A DNA stretch of 8,878 nt, from positions 1 to 8,878 of the forward strand of contig JAEWEG010000064.1 of NCBI GenBank assembly GCA_023389575.1, read 5' to 3'. This document shows positions 6,092 through 8,878 of the stretch, in pieces; position 1 is the first letter of the stretch, and the number at the start of each line of letters is the position of its first letter. Under the pieces are notes generated by a model that had not been told where the DNA came from, made no database searches, and saw only the letters and a program-made list of their open reading frames with translations. The stretch is from Chloroflexota bacterium (lineage in GTDB: Bacteria; Chloroflexota; Chloroflexia; Thermomicrobiales; UBA6265). The translations under genes and the position numbers were made by a program.

Positions 6092-7042
6092 ATGAGTGTC
6101 GGAACCGTTGGCGGACGGAGCAACGCCTCGGATTTTTCACTCCAGCAGTCATCGCTTCCTGGCGCCGTACGGCGCCGGGAAGCGATCGTGGCCTACGCGT
6201 TGCTGAGCCCGGCGATCCTCCTGTTCCTGACGTTTATCGCGGGACCATTGATCGGGGCGATCGTCCTCTCGTTCTTCGAGTGGGACCTGCTTACCGATGC
6301 CGAATTCGTGGGGCTCGACAACTACCGGAAGCTGTTCACGGACAGCGCCGCGCTGGCGGCGATTCGCAACACGTTCGTGTTCGCGTTCTGGTCGCTGGTG
6401 ACGCACATCGGATTCGCGCTGGTGTTCGCGCTGATGGTGCAGCGGGCAATGCCGGGCGTGCTGAAGTACCTGTTTCGCACGGCGATCTTCTTCCCGGTGG
6501 TCATGTCCTGGGCATCGGTCTCCCTGATCTGGCTGTTCATCCTCGATCCGAACTTCGGGTTCATCAATTACTACCTGGACAAGCTTGGCCTGCCCACGAA
6601 GAGCTGGCTGCTGATGCCGGACACGGCGCTGCCCGCGATCATCATCGTGGACTGGTGGAAGACGATCGGGTTCACCTTCATCCTGATCCTGGCTGGGCTT
6701 CAGGGGGTGCCCGAGCACCTGCACGAGGCGGCGAAGCTCGACGGCGCCGGCGCCACGCGGCGGTTCTGGGACATTACGCTGCCGATGCTGTCGCCAACGC
6801 TGTTCATGACGGCGATCCTGACCTTCATCGGCGCGTTCCAGATCTTCGAGCCGATGTACATCATGACCCGGGGCGGTCCGCTGGACCGGACGGTCAGCAT
6901 CGTGATGGAGATCTACGAGACGGGCTTCCGCCGGTTCGAGATGGGCTATGCCTCGGCGATGGCGATCGGGGTGTTCGTCATCATCCTGATCATCACGTTG
7001 CTCCAGATGCGCCTGAGCAGGTACTGGGTCTTCTATGAGTAG
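6092..7042 (+). CDS. CUT1 sugar ABC transporter permease (MalF/UgpA-like)
   Basis: One of two membrane subunits of the importer, 316 residues. About six transmembrane segments are visible (roughly 32-62, 93-118, 128-150, 181-203, 233-252, 286-304). The cytoplasmic EAA loop that docks on the ATPase is EAAKLDGAGA (212-221), ending at Pro231. The RRRE-then-hydrophobic start (27-30 onward) and the YIMTRGGP stretch (256-263) are usual for the MalF/UgpA type. AAAGGAG lies seven bases before the ATG, supporting this start, 21 bases after the binding-protein stop. A 36-bp palindrome lies within codons about 20-32, immediately before the first membrane segment, which is unusual for coding DNA. Confidence 0.93.
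   Translation: MSVGTVGGRSNASDFSLQQSSLPGAVRRREAIVAYALLSPAILLFLTFIAGPLIGAIVLSFFEWDLLTDAEFVGLDNYRKLFTDSAALAAIRNTFVFAFWSLVTHIGFALVFALMVQRAMPGVLKYLFRTAIFFPVVMSWASVSLIWLFILDPNFGFINYYLDKLGLPTKSWLLMPDTALPAIIIVDWWKTIGFTFILILAGLQGVPEHLHEAAKLDGAGATRRFWDITLPMLSPTLFMTAILTFIGAFQIFEPMYIMTRGGPLDRTVSIVMEIYETGFRRFEMGYASAMAIGVFVIILIITLLQMRLSRYWVFYE
6151..6186. repeat. 36-bp near-perfect palindrome inside permease 1
   Basis: The left arm ATCGCTTCCTGGCGCCGT (6151-6168) is the reverse complement of the right arm (6169-6186) at 17 of 18 positions; the exception is T6160 opposite G6177, a G.U wobble in RNA. The central 16 bp are perfectly self-complementary. As RNA it gives a roughly 16-bp stem on a GUAC loop, starting 59 bases after the permease start codon. 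No T-run follows on either strand, so it is not a standard terminator. It is translated as SLPGAVRRREA with ordinary family character. Confidence 0.85.
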
Positions 7043-7062
7043 GCGCCGATTTAGGAGTGACG

Positions 7063-7108
7063 CCAAGCCTGATCGATACACCCCCATTCCAGTAGTGGAT
7101 GGGCTTGG
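7063..7108 (+). other. Nested hairpin in the permease-permease gap
   Basis: The 102-base gap (7043-7144) holds no gene. CCAAGCC (7063-7069) pairs with GGCTTGG (7102-7108). Inside, CCCAT-(T)-CCA (7083-7091) pairs with TGGATGGG (7096-7103) around GTAG, an 8-bp stem with one bulge. The two stems share bases 7102-7103, so they partly compete. There is no U-tract. Such intercistronic stems may slow 3' exonucleases or reduce read-through. Confidence 0.5.
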
Positions 7109-7144
7109 GAGACGTGAGCGGCCTGATGACAGGGAACGAGTGAT

Positions 7145-8035
7145 ATGGCGAGTACGCGATTCGACGAATCGACCATCATTGATGAACCCATCGAGGTCTC
7201 GTCGACCCAGAAGATCCTGCGCCGGAGTGGCGGCTGGACGCTCAACCTGCTGATGGTCCTCATCAGCCTGGTCATGATCCTGCCCTTCTACTGGGTGATC
7301 ATCACGGCGTTCGTGCCGCAGATGTCGGCGTTCGGGAAGCCGCCGAACTGGTTCCCAACGGACTGGACCTTCGAGAACGTGCGGCGGGTGTTCGACTCCG
7401 TGCCGTTCTGGCGACAGTTCTTCAACAGCGTGAAGGTCTCGGCGATCATCACGGTTGGCTCCGTGACGACCAGCACGATGGCCGCCTACGCCTTCGCGCG
7501 GCTCCAGTTTCCCGGGCGCGACGTGTTGTTCGTGATCCTGCTGGCGGCGCTGATGGTGCCGGGCCAGGTGACCGTGATCCCGACCTTCATCCTGATGCGC
7601 AACCTGGGCCTGATGAACACGCACGAGGCGCTGTGGATTCCGGGGCTGATCAGCGTGTTCGGCATCTTCCTGCTGCGGCAGTTCTTCCTGCGAACCCCGC
7701 GTGACCTGGAGGAGGCCGCGAAGCTGGACGGCGCGGGGTACCTGCGGATCATGTTCCAGATCGCGCTGCCGCTGGCGGCGCCGGCGATCGCGGCGCTGGC
7801 GGTGCTGAACTTCCAGGCCGCCTGGAACGACTTCTTCGCGCCGAACCTGTTCCTGACCACGCCGGACATGTTCACCTTGCCGGTGGGGTTGGTGGCGCTG
7901 CGCGGGATGTTCGGCGGCACGCCGACCACGATCTTCGCCGGGGTCACGCTGGTGCTGATTCCGGTGCTGATCGTGTTCCTGTTGGCCCAGCGGCGGCTGA
8001 CCGAGAGCATCGCGCTCACCGGTATCCGGGGCTAG
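7145..8035 (+). CDS. CUT1 sugar ABC transporter permease (MalG/UgpE-like)
   Basis: The second membrane subunit, 296 residues. Around six hydrophobic segments are visible (about 33-56, 97-118, 126-150, 163-180, 207-224, 260-281). The EAA loop is EAAKLDGAGYLRIMFQIALP (190-209), nearly the same core as in the partner permease. The late segment NFQAAWNDFFAPNLFL (222-237) is typical of the MalG type. AGGGA lies nine bases before the ATG. Unlike the other junctions in this operon, it is separated from permease 1 by 102 bases. Codons 5-9 hold a 6-bp hairpin, CGATTC-GAC-GAATCG (7157-7171), close to the start codon. Confidence 0.93.
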   Translation: MASTRFDESTIIDEPIEVSSTQKILRRSGGWTLNLLMVLISLVMILPFYWVIITAFVPQMSAFGKPPNWFPTDWTFENVRRVFDSVPFWRQFFNSVKVSAIITVGSVTTSTMAAYAFARLQFPGRDVLFVILLAALMVPGQVTVIPTFILMRNLGLMNTHEALWIPGLISVFGIFLLRQFFLRTPRDLEEAAKLDGAGYLRIMFQIALPLAAPAIAALAVLNFQAAWNDFFAPNLFLTTPDMFTLPVGLVALRGMFGGTPTTIFAGVTLVLIPVLIVFLLAQRRLTESIALTGIRG

Positions 8036-8047
8036 CCATGGTTACCG
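8020..8047. promoter_or_regulatory. Dyad spanning permease-2 stop and DUF624 start
   Basis: CGGTA (8020-8024) and TACCG (8043-8047) pair symmetrically around GGCTAGCC (8030-8037), with further pairs at C8026-G8041 and C8027-G8040. The stop codon TAG and the start codon ATG (8038) both lie inside. The downstream gene has no good ribosome binding site, so this suggests translation coupled to the preceding gene. Confidence 0.4.
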
Positions 8048-8793
8048 TGCCTCGTGACAAAACGCCCACGCCGCTGACGGACGACGGGTCGAACCGGCTG
8101 CTGCTGGAGGTCGCCTTCACCATCCGCGACAACCTGCACACGCTGTGCGCGATGTCGCTGGTGTTCCTGGGCGCCGCGCTGCCGTGGGTGGTGCTGGCCA
8201 CGCTGACGTCGTGGACGATCGCCTGGCCGCTGCTGGTGCTGGCGACGTCCCCGGTCTGGGCCGCCATCGTGGCTGTCGCCGACCGGCTTCTCCTGGGAGA
8301 CGCGGTGGGCTGGCGGATGATCGCCGGCGAGTTCCGGCGCCTTTGGCGGGGGGCGGTGGTGAATGGCATGGTGCCCGCCATGTGTGGCACGGTTTTGCTG
8401 GGGGTGGCGAGCGCGGCATTCAACGCCCAGTGGAACGGGATGGCCGTCCTGGCCGCCGCCGGGACAGGGGCCGCGCTGCTGGTGCTGGCGATTCCGGCGA
8501 CGCCGCTGTCCAACAGGCATGCCCTTTCGGGGCTTGCCCTGTGGGAGACGAGCGCGGCCGTGGTCACCAGGCGACCGGCGCAGGTGCTCGGAACGGTGAC
8601 GCTGGCGGCCATGGGGCTGTGGCTGACGCTCGCGTTTGGTCCGGCGGTCCTGCTGGGCACGGCGCCGTTCGGCGTGCTGGTCGCGGCCATCACCCAACCT
8701 GATCCTGAGACGCCCCGTGAAGCGGGCAGGTTCATCGCGGGACGCCCGGTTCCCGTCGTGGACAGATCCAAGACCGGGCGGGGCACAGACTAA
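8038..8793 (+). CDS. DUF624/YesL-like integral membrane protein
   Basis: A 251-residue membrane protein with about six hydrophobic segments (roughly 36-55, 59-82, 106-126, 136-155, 182-203, 204-219). The layout fits the DUF624 (YesL) family: an N-terminal amphipathic stretch, a Pro-containing hydrophobic pair, then a basic loop with aromatic residues (FRRLWRG, 99-105). Members of that family commonly sit beside CUT1 transporters and their function is unknown. This one is somewhat longer than usual, with a hydrophilic, Pro/Arg-rich tail from about 221. It starts two bases after permease 2 with only a weak ribosome binding site and ends by overlapping the LacI start. Family assignment rests on topology, length and context rather than a catalytic motif, so an unrelated small membrane protein is possible. 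Confidence 0.6.
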   Translation: MVTVPRDKTPTPLTDDGSNRLLLEVAFTIRDNLHTLCAMSLVFLGAALPWVVLATLTSWTIAWPLLVLATSPVWAAIVAVADRLLLGDAVGWRMIAGEFRRLWRGAVVNGMVPAMCGTVLLGVASAAFNAQWNGMAVLAAAGTGAALLVLAIPATPLSNRHALSGLALWETSAAVVTRRPAQVLGTVTLAAMGLWLTLAFGPAVLLGTAPFGVLVAAITQPDPETPREAGRFIAGRPVPVVDRSKTGRGTD

Positions 8794-8878
8794 TGGACGA
8801 TTCCGGGCAGGGTTCCGGTAAACCCAAGATGAAGGACATCGCCGAGGTTGCCGGCGTATCGATGGCCACGGTGTCGCT
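8793..8878 (+). CDS. LacI-family transcriptional regulator (5' end only)
   Basis: Only the first 28 complete codons are present; the gene continues past the window. From residue 13 it reads MKDIAEVAGVSMATVS and then Leu (the partial codon CT), the classic LacI/GalR helix-turn-helix. The ATG overlaps the DUF624 stop as TAATG, a re-initiation junction, so it should be co-translated with the transporter genes. A later in-frame ATG at 8829 would start exactly at the HTH but has no ribosome binding site. By family role it would bind a palindromic operator and release it on binding a sugar. The dyads at 4593-4613 and 4649-4663 are the nearest candidate sites. Confidence 0.88.
   Translation, partial: MDDSGQGSGKPKMKDIAEVAGVSMATVS

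Noticed and set aside
6743..6754. 12-bp palindrome GGCGCCGGCGCC in permease 1
   Set aside because: It encodes the conserved EAA-loop residues DGAGA; Gly/Ala codon runs in high-GC DNA give such palindromes readily.
7035..7253. 72-codon frame starting inside the permease-1 stop and overlapping permease 2
   Set aside because: It has no ribosome binding site and an Arg/Ser-rich product without a family, and most of it overlaps permease 2 in another frame.
6149..7624. 491-codon minus-strand frame across both permeases
   Set aside because: It runs across two real genes and their gap, and is dominated by His/Arg/Gln/Asp, the usual shadow of hydrophobic membrane-protein codons.
1..8878. tRNA, rRNA, CRISPR, IS ends, att sites or riboswitch aptamers
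   Set aside because: I looked on both strands and saw no cloverleaf, regularly spaced repeats, transposase motifs or recognisable aptamer core.

Overview
The window is a GC-rich bacterial chromosome segment with no phage, IS or CRISPR signal. The twin-arginine signal on a sugar-binding protein, a cytosolic GH116 enzyme, and a CUT1 transporter followed by a DUF624-type protein would fit the Thermomicrobia/Chloroflexota or a similar high-GC lineage. That placement is an inference from protein style, not proof.

Layout. (1) Positions 1-782 hold no convincing gene. The first ~400 bases look less GC-rich than the rest; the next part has a hairpin, a strong G-quadruplex motif, two dyads and a possible extended -10 promoter. 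(2) 783-1715 (+) encodes a PLP-dependent cysteine-synthase-family protein with an atypical substrate loop (TGGSTG in place of TSGNTG). (3) 1716-1809 is a convergent gap with two tandem hairpins, one with a 14-bp stem, probably a shared terminator. (4) 1810-4485 (-) is an 891-residue GH116 (GBA2-like) glycoside hydrolase without a signal peptide. (5) 4486-4732 is a divergent control region with a good sigma-70-type promoter (TTGACA, 17-bp spacer, GAGAAT) and several dyads, one on the predicted transcription start. (6) 4733-8878 (+) is an operon: Tat-exported family-1 sugar-binding protein, two CUT1 permeases, a DUF624/YesL-like membrane protein, and the start of a LacI-family regulator that runs off the window.

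How it works together (inference). The binding protein captures a sugar or small glycoside outside the cell and the two permeases import it. GH116, transcribed divergently, hydrolyses a beta-linked glycoside (glucoside or xyloside by family precedent) in the cytosol. The LacI-type regulator is the obvious candidate controller of both arms. No transport ATPase is encoded in the window, so a downstream gene or a shared MsmX/MalK-type ATPase must energise uptake.

The most striking unexplained element is a 36-bp near-perfect palindrome (6151-6186, 17 of 18 pairs plus one G.U) inside the first permease's 5' coding region. A nested hairpin in the permease-permease gap, and a dyad spanning the permease-2 stop and the DUF624 start, suggest the operon's protein ratios may be tuned by RNA structure.
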